Assembly: GCA_018970545.1 (NCBI GenBank)
Contig: JAGWWC010000002.1
Coordinates: 62,001 to 126,000 of the forward strand
Source of the DNA: Betaproteobacteria bacterium
GTDB lineage: Bacteria; Pseudomonadota; Gammaproteobacteria; Burkholderiales; Burkholderiaceae_A
Direction of reading: 5' to 3'
DNA: 64,000 nucleotides
The notes beneath the pieces are model-generated. The model worked only from the letters and a program-made list of their open reading frames with translations. It made no database searches and was not told the DNA's origin. The translations under genes were made by a program, and so were the position numbers. Each line of letters starts with the position of its first letter. The stretch's first letter is position 1. Shown here piece by piece: positions 19,531 through 29,631 of this stretch.

Positions 19531-22326
19531 ATGTCCATGATTGACAATTTTCTCAAAAAAATTTTTGGAAGTCGCAACGAGCGACTCGTGAAAAGCTACG
19601 GCCAGCGGGCCACCGCGATCAACGCGCTCGAGCCCGCTATGACCGCTTTATCGGATGAGGCCCTACGGGAAAAGACTGCTGAATTCCGTCGGCGGCTAGC
19701 CGATGGCGAAACACTTGAGCAGCTGCTGGTGGAGGCTTTCGCTGTCTGCCGAGAAGCGGGCCGCCGTGCGCTTGGTATGCGGCATTTTGATGTTCAGCTC
19801 ATCGGTGGAATGGTCTTGCATGACGGCAAGATTGCGGAGATGCGCACTGGTGAGGGCAAGACGCTGGTGGCCACCTTGGCGGCGTATTTGAATGCGTTGG
19901 CTGGCAAGGGCGTTCATGTCGTTACGGTCAATGACTACCTGGCCGAACGCGATGCCAACTGGATGGGCAAGCTCTACCGATTTTTGGGGCTGACGGTTGG
20001 CGTGAATCTTACATCGCTGGAGCACGCCGAGAAACAGGCCGCTTATGCCGCCGATATTACCTATGGTACTAACAACGAATTTGGATTTGATTATCTGCGT
20101 GACAACATGGTGGTCGATCGCGCCAATCGCGTCCAACGCAGTCTTAGTTTTGCCATTGTGGACGAAGTAGATTCCATCCTGATCGATGAGGCCCGCACGC
20201 CACTGATTATTTCTGGACATGCTGACGATCAGACCGACCTGTATCGCGTGCTCAATGTGGTGCCGGGCCAGCTCAAGCCTCAGGCCTCCGAAGAGGGACC
20301 CGGAGATTATTGGGTCGATGAAAAATCTCGGCAGGTCTATTTATCCGAGGCTGGATTCGAGAAATCAGAACAGCTGTTGGCCTCGATGGGCCTGCTCGCC
20401 GAGGGCGCAAGCCTCTATGATCCAGCGAGTATCTCGCTGTTGCATCATTTAACCTCAGCCCTCCGGGCGCACACATTATTTTTTAAAGATCAGCATTATG
20501 TGGCTCAGGCCGGGAAAATCATCATTGTCGATGAGTTCACGGGCCGCCTGATGCCTGGCCGGCGCTGGTCTGAGGGGCTGCATCAGGCAGTCGAGGCAAA
20601 AGAGGGTGTTGAGATTGAAGCCGAGAATCAGACGCTGGCCTCGATTACCTTTCAAAATTATTTTCGCATGTACGACAAGCTCTCGGGCATGACCGGTACT
20701 GCAGACACTGAGGCCTTTGAATTTCAGTCAATCTATAACTTAGAGACCGTGGTGATTCCGACCCACCGTCCGATGATCCGTCTGGACCTCCAGGATCAGG
20801 TCTTTAAGTCGGCAGAGGAAAAGTACGACGCCATTCTTGCTGATATTCAGGCCCGGCATGCCAATGGTCAGCCGGTACTCGTCGGTACGACATCAATTGA
20901 AAACTCTGAGCTGCTCTCCGCGATGCTTGCCAAGGCCCAGTTATCCCATCAGGTCTTGAATGCAAAGCAGCACGAGCGAGAGGCCGAGATTGTGGCTCAG
21001 GCTGGTCGTCCCGGCATGATCACGATTGCGACCAACATGGCAGGCCGTGGAACCGATATCGTGCTCGGCGGCAATGTCGAGAAGCAGATTGAAATGTTGC
21101 ATGCAGATCCGAGTCCATCGGAATCGGATAAAGATCGGCAGGAAACGAGTTTGCGTGAGCAGTGGCAGGGACTGCACGACCAGGTGATACAGGCGGGTGG
21201 CCTACACATCGTTGGCACCGAGCGGCATGAGTCGCGCCGTATCGATAACCAGCTACGGGGCCGTTCTGGCCGCCAAGGCGATCCCGGATCGTCGCGGTTT
21301 TATCTCTCGATGGATGATCCGCTGTTGAGGATTTTCGCCGGCGATCGAATGAAGGCAATCATGAATCGTCTGGGAGTGCCGCATGGGGAGCCTATTGAGG
21401 CAGGTATGGTCTCCCGGTCGATTGAGTCAGCGCAGCGAAAAGTTGAGAATCGAAACTTTGATATGCGCAAGCAGCTCCTAGAGTACGACGATGTCGCCAA
21501 TGAGCAGCGCAAAATTATCTATCGCCAGCGCAATGAGATTTTAGAAGGTGAAGACTTGGCGGACCTGGTGGGTAGCCTCCGTCAAGGCATGATGGCAGAG
21601 ATCGTGCGGGCCCATATACCCGAAGAAAGCGTCGAAGAGCAGTGGGATTTGGCTGGATTGCAGCAGACACTGCAGGCGGAGTGGCGGCTGCCGATTGATC
21701 TGCAGTCTTGGGTAGCCGGCAATGATCAGGTCACCGATGAAGAGATTTTGCAGAAGGTGATTCAGGCTGCCGATGAGGCCTATGCGGAAAAAGTCGCACC
21801 TGTGGGCCGTGAAGCCTTTAATCAATTTGAGCGCTCGATTCTTCTGCAGGCAATTGACACCACCTGGCGCGAGCACTTGGCAGCGCTCGATCATTTGCGG
21901 CAGGGCATTCATCTGCGGGGTTATGCGCAGAAAAATCCGAAGCAGGAATACAAGCGCGAGGCGTTTATTTTGTTTGAGCAGACGCTCGATCGGATCCGGA
22001 CTGAAGTCACACGGGTCCTGATGAATGTTGAAATTCAAAGCGCCGAGCAGGTGGCGCAGTCAGTGCCCGAGGCGCCTCGGCTTGCTGATGTGCAGTATCA
22101 GCATGCCGATTTCGATGCCCAGTCGGCCATGGCATTCGAGGATCCTGAGGCACTGGCACTTGCGGCCCAGTCACCCGGTGGTGCTGGAGCGCAGACGGCA
22201 GAGGCGGACTCTGAAACTTCCCCGGCCAGCCCCGTTCGCCGGGCTGAGCCCAAGGTTGGTCGGAACGATCCTTGCCCCTGCGGCTCAGGCAAGAAGTTTA
22301 AGCAGTGTCACGGAAAACTAGGCTAG
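19531..22326 (+). CDS. secA: Preprotein translocase ATPase SecA
   Basis: Motor of Sec-dependent protein export. The 931-residue product has the Walker [14 protein letters not shown], the [23 protein letters not shown]-type motif, [14 protein letters not shown], and [14 protein letters not shown] with [10 protein letters not shown] in the second helicase domain. It ends in a zinc-binding SecB-interaction tail ([14 protein letters not shown]). Length and tail are normal for proteobacteria. The start [18 protein letters not shown] matches the family N-terminus. A likely alternative is the second ATG two codons later. Confidence 0.98.
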   Translation: MSMIDNFLKKIFGSRNERLVKSYGQRATAINALEPAMTALSDEALREKTAEFRRRLADGETLEQLLVEAFAVCREAGRRALGMRHFDVQLIGGMVLHDGKIAEMRTGEGKTLVATLAAYLNALAGKGVHVVTVNDYLAERDANWMGKLYRFLGLTVGVNLTSLEHAEKQAAYAADITYGTNNEFGFDYLRDNMVVDRANRVQRSLSFAIVDEVDSILIDEARTPLIISGHADDQTDLYRVLNVVPGQLKPQASEEGPGDYWVDEKSRQVYLSEAGFEKSEQLLASMGLLAEGASLYDPASISLLHHLTSALRAHTLFFKDQHYVAQAGKIIIVDEFTGRLMPGRRWSEGLHQAVEAKEGVEIEAENQTLASITFQNYFRMYDKLSGMTGTADTEAFEFQSIYNLETVVIPTHRPMIRLDLQDQVFKSAEEKYDAILADIQARHANGQPVLVGTTSIENSELLSAMLAKAQLSHQVLNAKQHEREAEIVAQAGRPGMITIATNMAGRGTDIVLGGNVEKQIEMLHADPSPSESDKDRQETSLREQWQGLHDQVIQAGGLHIVGTERHESRRIDNQLRGRSGRQGDPGSSRFYLSMDDPLLRIFAGDRMKAIMNRLGVPHGEPIEAGMVSRSIESAQRKVENRNFDMRKQLLEYDDVANEQRKIIYRQRNEILEGEDLADLVGSLRQGMMAEIVRAHIPEESVEEQWDLAGLQQTLQAEWRLPIDLQSWVAGNDQVTDEEILQKVIQAADEAYAEKVAPVGREAFNQFERSILLQAIDTTWREHLAALDHLRQGIHLRGYAQKNPKQEYKREAFILFEQTLDRIRTEVTRVLMNVEIQSAEQVAQSVPEAPRLADVQYQHADFDAQSAMAFEDPEALALAAQSPGGAGAQTAEADSETSPASPVRRAEPKVGRNDPCPCGSGKKFKQCHGKLG

Positions 22327-22353
22327 CCCAAGCATCAATTCATCATCGGCTGC

Positions 22354-23313
22354 TCAGTCCACTCGGGCACCGGTTGATTTCACAACGGGCTCGTAGCGCT
22401 GCCGCTCTTGTGCCATAAAACGGCCGAATGTCTCTGCTGAGGTTGGCGTTGGCTCGGCCATCAGTGCAGCAAAGCGTTGGCGAACTTCCGATGAATTCAA
22501 TGCAGCAGTGAAGATCTGATTCAGTCGATTCACAGTGTCGGTCGGAGTTCCCGCCGGGGCGACGATGCCCCACCAGGTGTCGATCGCAAAGCCCGGCAGG
22601 CTTTCCGCGATTGGGGGTACATCGGGCAGTACTGGACTGCGTTGTGCGCTGGTGACGGCAAGGGCCCGAAGTCGGCCTGACTTGATGTTTGCGGCAGCGG
22701 TCGCCAGATTGTCAATATTGAAATCTACCTGCCCGGAGAGCAGCCCGAGTTGGGCGGGTGCGCCACCGTTATAGGGGATATGCACCGCGAAGATGCCCGC
22801 CGATTGCTTCAACATTTCTCCGGCGAGGTGGCCTGCGCTGCCATTTCCCCCGGAGCCGTAATTGAGCTTTCCGGGATTGGCTTTCGCGTAGCGAATGAAA
22901 TCGCTGATTGATTTGATACCAAGACGGTCTGCGGCGTCGGTATTCATGACGACAACATTGGGCACTCGAACCATTTGGGTGACCGGTGCGAAGTCCTTGC
23001 CCGCATCATATGGCATTTTGTTAAACAGCCAAGGATTGATGGCATGGGTCGCAGTGGCAGCGATACCCAGTGTTCGTCCATCGGGCGTTGCCTTGGCAAC
23101 CATACTGACGCCGAGATTTCCTCCAGCGCCTGGCCGGTTCTCAATAATGATTGGCCCGAGTCCTTCACGGGCACGCTCCGCCAATGCCCGAACGGTGAGG
23201 TCAATCGGCCCGCCTGCCGCATAAGGAACGATGATGCGCGTCGGCTGTTGGGCCGATAGGGGTGCAGTGAGTGCGAGAAAAGAAACGATCAGCAAAACGA
23301 TTCGGCCTGACAT
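22354..23313 (-). CDS. Bug-family (TctC-like) periplasmic solute-binding protein
   Basis: Periplasmic binding protein of the tripartite tricarboxylate receptor family, which binds small carboxylates or related solutes. A signal peptide (VLLIVSFLALTAPLSAQ) is followed by the family start RIIVPYAAGGPIDLTVRALAE and by IENRPGAGGNLG, LNYGSGGNGSAGHLAGEML and VPPIAESLPGFAIDTWWGIVAPAGTP. At 319 aa the length is typical. No tctA/tctB membrane genes are nearby, which is common for this expanded family in Burkholderiales. It sits between secA and argJ, and its ligand cannot be told from sequence. Confidence 0.92.
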   Translation of the reverse strand: MSGRIVLLIVSFLALTAPLSAQQPTRIIVPYAAGGPIDLTVRALAERAREGLGPIIIENRPGAGGNLGVSMVAKATPDGRTLGIAATATHAINPWLFNKMPYDAGKDFAPVTQMVRVPNVVVMNTDAADRLGIKSISDFIRYAKANPGKLNYGSGGNGSAGHLAGEMLKQSAGIFAVHIPYNGGAPAQLGLLSGQVDFNIDNLATAAANIKSGRLRALAVTSAQRSPVLPDVPPIAESLPGFAIDTWWGIVAPAGTPTDTVNRLNQIFTAALNSSEVRQRFAALMAEPTPTSAETFGRFMAQERQRYEPVVKSTGARVD

Positions 23314-23418
23314 AAAGGAACCTTTCGATGTGTTGGACGTTGGACCGTCTTGCGGCCCGTCGATGGCCGTAGAATAACGGCATCACGCCGAAACCCCTAG
23401 AGCCTTTCATTAGTCCCC

Positions 23419-24651
23419 ATGCCGGTCAACCTTCCGCTTCCCAATCCCGCAGACCTCCATCCGGTAGCTGGTGTGCAGCTGGGTGTGGCCAGTGCCGGAA
23501 TCCGTAAAGGCGGCCGACGTGATGTGCTGGTCGTTGCCCTCGCCCAAGGGTCTGCGGTGGCTGGTGTGTTTACTCGAAATGCATTTTGTGCGGCGCCCGT
23601 CCAGGTCTGCCAGTCCCATCTGGCCGCAGGCCCTGAGGGCGGCGCGCGCGCTTGGGTAGTCAATACGGGATGCGCGAATGCGGGTACAGGCGAGCAGGGC
23701 CTGATGAATGCGAGAACGACAGTTGAATTTCTTGCCGCTGAATTAAAGCTTCAGCCGACGCAGATCTTGCCGTTTTCCACTGGGGTCATTCTGGAGCATC
23801 TGCCAATGGATCGCCTGCTGCCTGGCATCAAGGCCGCATGCGCAGGCCTGGGCCAGGCCGACTGGCTGGAGGCCGCGCAGGCCATCATGACCACGGACAC
23901 GCAACCCAAGGCTTACTCGACGCGTCGGATGATCAATGGGAAGCAGGTCACGATTACCGGCATTTCAAAAGGCGCTGGCATGATCCGGCCCAATATGGCA
24001 ACGATGCTGGGATATGTCGCGACCGATGCCGCCATCGAGCGTCAGCTTTTACAGCGGTTGGTGCAGCAGGCTGCCGATGAATCATTTAACGCGATTACGA
24101 TTGACGGAGATACCTCAACGAATGATTCATTCGTTGTCGCGGCCACTGGCGCGGGTGGCCTGAGGCTGCGCTCTGAAGAAGATTCGGAATGGAACGAGTT
24201 TCGCCAGGCCTTTATCGGCGTCTGTCGGGCGCTTGCTCAGGCGATTGTGCGTGATGGCGAGGGTGCAACAAAGTTCATCACGATCCGGGTCCAGCAGGCC
24301 GCCTCTCGCGAAGAAGCCCGCCAAGTGGGTTATGCCATTGCCCACTCTCCGCTGGTCAAGACCGCATTTTTTGCGAGCGATCCCAATCTCGGCCGAATTC
24401 TGGCTGCAATCGGCTACAGCGGTGTGCTGGGACTTGATGTGAATCGGCTTCAGGTATTTCTCAACGATGTCTTGGTCGCCGAGCACGGCGGCCGGGCTGC
24501 CACGTACACTGAGTCGGACGGCCAGCGGGTGATGCAGCAGTCTGAGATTACGGTATCGGTGAAACTGAATCGCGGAGATCATGAGGCATCGGTCTACACC
24601 TGCGATCTTTCGCACGACTATGTTTCGATCAATGCAGATTATCGATCTTAG
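23419..24651 (+). CDS. argJ: Bifunctional ornithine acetyltransferase / N-acetylglutamate synthase ArgJ
   Basis: Transfers the acetyl group from N-acetylornithine to glutamate in arginine synthesis, recycling the acetyl group. The precursor self-cleaves at the threonine in [13 protein letters not shown], making alpha and beta chains, and that motif is intact. Other family segments are [24 protein letters not shown] and the C-terminal [15 protein letters not shown]. The length of 410 aa is normal. It is closely followed by the DUF815 ATPase gene (8-base gap). Confidence 0.96.
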   Translation: MPVNLPLPNPADLHPVAGVQLGVASAGIRKGGRRDVLVVALAQGSAVAGVFTRNAFCAAPVQVCQSHLAAGPEGGARAWVVNTGCANAGTGEQGLMNARTTVEFLAAELKLQPTQILPFSTGVILEHLPMDRLLPGIKAACAGLGQADWLEAAQAIMTTDTQPKAYSTRRMINGKQVTITGISKGAGMIRPNMATMLGYVATDAAIERQLLQRLVQQAADESFNAITIDGDTSTNDSFVVAATGAGGLRLRSEEDSEWNEFRQAFIGVCRALAQAIVRDGEGATKFITIRVQQAASREEARQVGYAIAHSPLVKTAFFASDPNLGRILAAIGYSGVLGLDVNRLQVFLNDVLVAEHGGRAATYTESDGQRVMQQSEITVSVKLNRGDHEASVYTCDLSHDYVSINADYRS

Positions 24652-24659
24652 GCCTTACC

Positions 24660-25514
24660 GTGACCAACTCTACCTACGATTTAATCGACAAGCTGAATCA
24701 ACTCTTGCCGCGAATTCCGGCCAAGCCCGATTTTGCATCCGTCAAAGCGATGCGCTGGAGTCGCCGACCGACCCTGCTGGGTCATGTATCGTATCTTGAG
24801 CCGGTGACTCAAGTTGCAGAGATCCATTTTTCTGATTTGCAGCATATTGATCGACAGCGGCAGCTGGTCGAACAAAATACACGGCAGTTCTTATCCCGTA
24901 GGCCTGCGAACAATGTCCTGATGACCGGCGCCCGCGGCACCGGAAAGTCCTCGTTGGTGCGGGCCTGCTTGACTGAATTTCATGGCCAAGGCCTGCGGGT
25001 TATTGAGGTGGAAAAACAAGACCTCATGGATTTGCCGCGACTGGTCGAGACGGTTGCCAACGCGCCGTATCGTTTCATTATCTTCTGTGATGATCTTTCG
25101 TTTGAATCCGGCGACTCGGGCTACAAGGCCCTAAAGTCGGTGCTCGATGGATCCGTCTCGGCCCAGTCTGACAATCTACTGATCTACGCCACTTCGAATC
25201 GCCGGCATCTGATGCCGGAGCACATGAGCGAAAATCTTGAGACACGCTACGAGGCCACCGGCGAGATTCATCCCGGCGAGACGGTGGAAGAAAAAATCTC
25301 CTTATCAGAGCGGTTTGGACTATGGGTATCGTTTTACAGTTTTAGTCAGCAGGATTATCTCGATATCGTGGTTCATTGGCTCAGGCATTACGGCTGCTCG
25401 GATGAGCTGATTCAGCAGGCCCGGCAGCCCGCCCTGCAGTGGGCGCTTGAGCGGGGATCGCGATCCGGCCGAGTGGCATTGCATTTCGCCCGTGATTGGG
25501 CGGGCCGGCATTGA
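24660..25514 (+). CDS. DUF815-type ATP-binding protein
   Basis: AAA-like P-loop ATPase of the DUF815 family, 284 residues from a GTG start. The Walker A (TGARGTGKSSLVRA) and Walker B (FIIFCDDLSFE) are clear, with a sensor-like IYATSNRRHLMPEHMSEN and an arginine-containing FGLWVSFYSFSQQDYLDIV region downstream. Its neighbourhood between argJ and a Nudix gene is conserved in related bacteria. The cellular role of the family is not established, so only ATP binding is claimed. Confidence 0.88.
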   Translation: MTNSTYDLIDKLNQLLPRIPAKPDFASVKAMRWSRRPTLLGHVSYLEPVTQVAEIHFSDLQHIDRQRQLVEQNTRQFLSRRPANNVLMTGARGTGKSSLVRACLTEFHGQGLRVIEVEKQDLMDLPRLVETVANAPYRFIIFCDDLSFESGDSGYKALKSVLDGSVSAQSDNLLIYATSNRRHLMPEHMSENLETRYEATGEIHPGETVEEKISLSERFGLWVSFYSFSQQDYLDIVVHWLRHYGCSDELIQQARQPALQWALERGSRSGRVALHFARDWAGRH

Positions 25515-25534
25515 CTGAACTCGGCTGATTCCGC

Positions 25535-25972
25535 TTGGCACGCCCATCACCGCGCACGAATACCCCTATTTCAACCGCCGCACCCCTGCAGGTGGTGGTG
25601 GCCATGTTGCGCCGGCCGGATGGTGCCGTGCTGCTGTCGACTCGGCCCCCAGGCAAGGCCTTCGCGGGCTGGTGGGAGTTTCCAGGCGGAAAAATTGAAT
25701 CGCAGGAAACACCGCAGCAGGCGCTGATTCGGGAGTGTCAGGAGGAGATTGGCATTCGGGTCTTGGAGCTCTCATCCGCATGGACGATTGGACATACCTA
25801 TCCGCATGCGGCAGTTGAGTTGCATTTTCATTGGGTGAATCGCTGGATCGGAACACCACAGCCCATTGAGGGCCAGCAGCTACTGTGGGTAGCGACCGAC
25901 CAGGCCTGGCCTTACCCCATCTTGCCGGCGACCGCACCACTACTGCAGCGAATTAGAAATTACAAAGGGTGA
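25535..25972 (+). CDS. MutT-like Nudix hydrolase
   Basis: Nudix pyrophosphatase, probably of the 8-oxo-dGTP type. The Nudix box GGKIESQETPQQALIRECQEEIGI fits GX5EX7REUXEEXGU. WWEFPGGK and the early VVVAMLRRPDGAVLL also match MutT proteins. The only in-frame start before the domain is TTG 25535, which gives 145 aa, and no strong ribosome-binding site is seen, so the start is uncertain. The 3' end overlaps the convergent zapD gene by 20 bases. The yacG gene that often lies between zapD and mutT in relatives is absent. Confidence 0.9.
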   Translation: MARPSPRTNTPISTAAPLQVVVAMLRRPDGAVLLSTRPPGKAFAGWWEFPGGKIESQETPQQALIRECQEEIGIRVLELSSAWTIGHTYPHAAVELHFHWVNRWIGTPQPIEGQQLLWVATDQAWPYPILPATAPLLQRIRNYKG

Positions 25973-26753
25973 GCTCAAACGGGATTTCTTGCTCGATCCC
26001 CTTCAGGTGCATGGTGGATTCAAGCTGACGAAATCTTACTGAGACCACATATTTATTGGCACTAATTTCGGCAACGACCTCGGGTTGTTTGGGAACAGCG
26101 ACGCGAATAATTTGAATTTGTCGGCCGTCCATCGAGAGCTCAAAGTAGCCGCGGGTGGCCAAGTAAGACTCTGGTCGGGTCCCTTCCCGAAGCAGCTTTA
26201 AGACAATCTCGACGCCTTCGTAGACGGGCAATAGCGAATTGACCCAGTCATTGAGCATGGACTGTCGAACCTCAAGCGGCCGATGAAGCCAGACGTGGAG
26301 TGAGGGGATATCAAATTCACAGATACCACCCGGAATACCAAATCGGCCTTTTAGGAGTTGCAGCCATTCATGCTCTGGAATGTGCTGGCCGAGACGTGTA
26401 TTGGAAGAGGATAAAGCGTTGAAGATATTCTGAATTCGATTCAGCAAATCATCCAATGCCTCTTGCGAGACTCCTGGCTTGCCGGCAAATTGATTCAGTC
26501 GGGCCCGCTGACGATCGAGTTCTTGCAGCAATTCCGATTTGATATCACCACGCCCGCCGACAAGATCAAAAAGCTCAAAAACTGACCAGAGCGCAGCCTG
26601 ATGGCCGAATGCGGTGGGGTACTGGTTGAATTCCTGACACCGCTTAAACAGGCTCTCAATTCGAAGCAAAGAGCGAATCCGCTCATTGCAAGGGAACTCA
26701 AAGGTCATCCAGCCCGGAGGGGCCGCCACTGCGGGCAGGGTGGGATCGCTCAT
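25953..26753 (-). CDS. zapD: Cell division protein ZapD
   Basis: Z-ring-associated protein that bundles FtsZ filaments through the conserved FtsZ C-terminal peptide, which is present in the FtsZ of this window. The 266-residue product starts its family domain at MTFEFPCNERIRSLLRIESLF and includes LLQELDRQRARLN, GIPGGICEFDIPSLHVWL and the C-terminal YVVSVRFRQLE. An N-terminal stretch of about 14 residues precedes the usual start. ATG 26708 (MTFEF) is a plausible alternative. It lies 7 bases downstream of coaE. Confidence 0.94.
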   Translation of the reverse strand: MSDPTLPAVAAPPGWMTFEFPCNERIRSLLRIESLFKRCQEFNQYPTAFGHQAALWSVFELFDLVGGRGDIKSELLQELDRQRARLNQFAGKPGVSQEALDDLLNRIQNIFNALSSSNTRLGQHIPEHEWLQLLKGRFGIPGGICEFDIPSLHVWLHRPLEVRQSMLNDWVNSLLPVYEGVEIVLKLLREGTRPESYLATRGYFELSMDGRQIQIIRVAVPKQPEVVAEISANKYVVSVRFRQLESTMHLKGIEQEIPFELTLCNF

Positions 26754-26760
26754 CCCTGAA

Positions 26761-27378
26761 TTATGAATGAATTAATTGCTCATGCAGGGCATTGACCTGC
26801 TGGGTGAGATGTTCAACGCTGCCATCGTTATTCAGTAGGTAGGTGGCGTTGGCCCGCCGCTCTTCGCGGCTCGCCTGCACCGCCATGATGGCCAGCACAT
26901 CCTCCCGGCGCAGCCCACTGCGTTGCATCACCCGTTGAATTTGCGTCTCTTTGGCACAGTCCACCACAATGACCCCGTTGTTGTCGACTTCTGTTGGGCC
27001 GGGGCCAGTCGGGCTGCGGCGGGTTTCGATCCATAACGGAACCATATAAATGGCGTAGGGGTCAGCGGCTAAGGCCAGGGCGGCCTGCGCATCGCGCCGG
27101 ATCATGGGATGCAGGATTGCCTCGAGTTGCCGCCGTGCTGCTGGATCGGAAAAGATTTTGGTCCTTGCCCGGTCACGATCCAGGCCACCATCTTGCGCAA
27201 TGTAGTCCTGGCCCAACGCAGATCGGATGGCGGCGATGGCATCGCCCCCCGGGGCGGTGAGCTGCCGAGACAAGGCATCGGCATCGACCACTGTGATTCC
27301 CTTGGAGGCGAATTGCTCAGCTGCGAGACTCTTGCCCGAGCCGATCCCACCAGTGAGTATGAAGATGCGCCTAGCCAA
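26761..27378 (-). CDS. coaE: Dephospho-CoA kinase CoaE
   Basis: Phosphorylates dephospho-CoA in the last step of coenzyme A synthesis. The P-loop LTGGIGSGKSLAAEQF is followed by TVVDADALSRQLTAPGG and LEAILHPMIRRDA, which are family motifs. The long track ORF reaches back into the upstream prepilin peptidase gene. The TTG at 27378 overlapping its stop codon gives 205 aa, matching the family length. No strong ribosome-binding site precedes it, so translation may depend on coupling. The start is inferred. Confidence 0.92.
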   Translation of the reverse strand: MARRIFILTGGIGSGKSLAAEQFASKGITVVDADALSRQLTAPGGDAIAAIRSALGQDYIAQDGGLDRDRARTKIFSDPAARRQLEAILHPMIRRDAQAALALAADPYAIYMVPLWIETRRSPTGPGPTEVDNNGVIVVDCAKETQIQRVMQRSGLRREDVLAIMAVQASREERRANATYLLNNDGSVEHLTQQVNALHEQLIHS

Positions 27379-28123
27379 GATGAATCCAAGTGATGATGCC
27401 GCCGAGTGCCAGCGCGGGACCAAAGGCGATGCGTTGCTCGAGAAATGCGCTGGTTCTTGGATCAGAAACACCGGCGTCCTGTTTCAGCCGGTGCTGCCAC
27501 AAACGCTGCAATCCAGCGGCTGCCAGCCCGGCAAGACTGGCCGCCAGCCAAACCAGCGGAATTGACTGCCAGCCGAGCCAGGCGCCGAGGCCCGCGCTCA
27601 TCGCGAAGTCTCCTCGGCCCATGGCCTGAACACCTTTTGATTTCCGGAAACCTGCCGTGATGAGCCAGAGCAGCAGGTAGCCTACTGCACAGCCTACGAT
27701 TCCATCGGCCAGTGTGACTGCCTGAGGCGGAAAGTCCATTCCATGGGCGATTAAACCGGTCGCCGCCAGCAGCCCGGTGAGCGGATCGGGCAGCAGACGG
27801 CATTGCGCATCCACCTTTGTCAGCAGCACCAGCAGCGTTGCCAGCAATCCGATGAGCCCGGCCGCCGTTATGCTCGCTGCCAGATCATGACCCTGCAGCT
27901 GTGGGATTACGGCGATGAATAAGATCAATGCCACTGCAGCTACGAGCAGCCACCAGGGCATCGAGATCCGTCGCAGCTGCTCTGCTGTCTCACCATTCAC
28001 CCATCGGGCAACGCTTCGATTGCCCAGCCGAGAAAGTGGCTCAAGTGCCATCAGGGCGACTGCTGTGCAAAACATTGCAGCTGCAATTGAAGACAAATCC
28101 CCGGCGCCGATCTGAAGTGGCAT
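27371..28123 (-). CDS. Reduced A24-family prepilin peptidase (PilD-like)
   Basis: Membrane aspartyl peptidase of the PilD/TadV family with about seven hydrophobic segments over 250 residues. Both catalytic aspartates appear: the first in TKVDAQCRLLPDPLTG, the second in MGRGDFAMSAGLGAWLGW. The second motif usually reads GxGDxK, and here the lysine position is alanine. The ending IAFGPALALGG is typical of the family. The N-terminal cytoplasmic domain with paired CxxC zinc motifs, found in bifunctional PilD that N-methylates pilins, is missing: no CxxC pair occurs. The usual neighbours pilB and pilC are also absent. It could be a peptidase for other substrates or a remnant under weaker selection. 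Confidence 0.82.
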   Translation of the reverse strand: MPLQIGAGDLSSIAAAMFCTAVALMALEPLSRLGNRSVARWVNGETAEQLRRISMPWWLLVAAVALILFIAVIPQLQGHDLAASITAAGLIGLLATLLVLLTKVDAQCRLLPDPLTGLLAATGLIAHGMDFPPQAVTLADGIVGCAVGYLLLWLITAGFRKSKGVQAMGRGDFAMSAGLGAWLGWQSIPLVWLAASLAGLAAAGLQRLWQHRLKQDAGVSDPRTSAFLEQRIAFGPALALGGIITWIHLG

Positions 28124-28131
28124 GCGGCGTT

Positions 28132-29418
28132 TTATGAACTGGCGGTGATACTCGGACGACTGAGTCGAACGCGACGAATCAATCGGCCCTGAGTCTGCAA
28201 AATCTCCATCGGCACCTCTGCAATTTTTACAGAGACATGTGCATCGGGAAGATCTTCGAGTGTTTCGAGTAGTAATCCATTTAGAGTACGGGCGCCATCG
28301 ACGGGCAGCTGCAGACCAAGCCGGCGATTTAATTCACGAACGGGCGCAGTTCCATCCACAATAATGCTGCCATCCTCTTCCCAGTGCATGCCAGACGACT
28401 GATCGCCCGGCGCTTGCGTCGTAAATTCACCAACAAGCTCCTCGATAATGTCTTCTAAGGTGACCAGACCATCAATCTCACCGTATTCGTCGACCACAAG
28501 ACCAATGCGCTGCTTGTTTTCTTGGAAATATTGCAGCTGGGTAAAGAGCGGGGTACCACTGGGTACAAAATAGGGCTCGGTCAAAGCGTCTCGAAGTGAC
28601 GCATGGTCAAACTCATTGCGGGAGAGCAGGGCCATCGCCTTGCGCACATGCAAGATGCCAACAATATTGTGCAGGTCCCCCTCAAAGACCGGCAGCTTGT
28701 TATGAAAACAGGTAGTGAGCTGATCGATCAAGGCAGTCCGCTCTGACTCGAGGTCGAGGGCTTCAATACGGCCCCGGGGCACCATGACATCGTTGACGGT
28801 GAGATCTTCGATGTCAAAGAGATTGAGCATGATGCTGCGATGCTTGGCGGGAATGAGTCGTGTTGATTCAAGAATTGCTGTGCGCAATTCCTGGGGCGAC
28901 ATTGCCTGCTGTTGTGGTGATTCGGTGAGTTTCCGCAGTCCGATGATTCGAATCAGGCCAGAGACCATGCCGTTGACAATCACGACCAGCGGATAGCCGT
29001 ATCGCACCAGAGGCGCAAGGACCAGACTCGTTGCCATCGCGATGGGCTCCGGCCGGCTTGCACCCAATATTTTTGGTGTGATCTCCGCGAAGATGATGAT
29101 CGCAAGGGCCACCAGTCCTGTGGCAATGGCCAGCACACTGTCGTTATTGCCGAAGGACTGAATGGCCAGGGCCGTCACCAGGGCAGTGAGCGCGGCATTG
29201 ACCAGGTTATTGCCCAGCAGAATTGTCGCCAGCAGTCGATCTGTCTGGTTGAGCAATGCCAGCACGCGCCGCGCCCCACCCTTGCCCTGCTGTGCCAGGT
29301 GGCGTAGCCGGTAGCGGTTGACGGCCATCATGCTGGTTTCTGAGATCGAGAAAAAGCCCGAGATCATGAGCAGCACCAAGATCGCGGTCAGGTGGGTCCA
29401 GAAAGGCAGTTCGTTCAA
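28132..29418 (-). CDS. CNNM/CorC-HlyC-type membrane protein with CBS domains
   Basis: Predicted ion-transport-related membrane protein of the DUF21-CBS-CorC_HlyC family (428 aa). The N-terminal DUF21 region has about four spans (LTAILVLLMISGFFSISETSMMAV) and contains LLGNNLVNAALTALVT and IIIFAEITPKILG. Two CBS domains follow (VNDVMVPRGRIEAL; RIGLVVDEYGEIDGLVTLEDIIEELVGEF), then the FAD-like CorC_HlyC domain. Members are linked to magnesium or cobalt homeostasis, and the older name hemolysin is misleading. It precedes the prepilin peptidase by 8 bases. Confidence 0.93.
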   Translation of the reverse strand: MNELPFWTHLTAILVLLMISGFFSISETSMMAVNRYRLRHLAQQGKGGARRVLALLNQTDRLLATILLGNNLVNAALTALVTALAIQSFGNNDSVLAIATGLVALAIIIFAEITPKILGASRPEPIAMATSLVLAPLVRYGYPLVVIVNGMVSGLIRIIGLRKLTESPQQQAMSPQELRTAILESTRLIPAKHRSIMLNLFDIEDLTVNDVMVPRGRIEALDLESERTALIDQLTTCFHNKLPVFEGDLHNIVGILHVRKAMALLSRNEFDHASLRDALTEPYFVPSGTPLFTQLQYFQENKQRIGLVVDEYGEIDGLVTLEDIIEELVGEFTTQAPGDQSSGMHWEEDGSIIVDGTAPVRELNRRLGLQLPVDGARTLNGLLLETLEDLPDAHVSVKIAEVPMEILQTQGRLIRRVRLSRPSITASS

Positions 29419-29501
29419 AACGACCGATGGCGGTTGGCTTGTTGGGCCTGGGCCGAAGATGGCAACGCTGTAAGACTATCGGAGAACAACGGCCATGTGT
29501 T

Positions 29502-29578
<77 letters not shown>

Positions 29579-29631
29579 AAGCGAAGGCCGAAGTCTAGCA
29601 GGGAACCGATTTTCGGCTGAAATTCCTGGTC

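Noticed and set aside
23314-23418. TAGAAT as a -10 for argJ
   Set aside because: The only TTG-type -35 candidates lie at 14 or 25 bp, outside the usual spacing, so no promoter is called.
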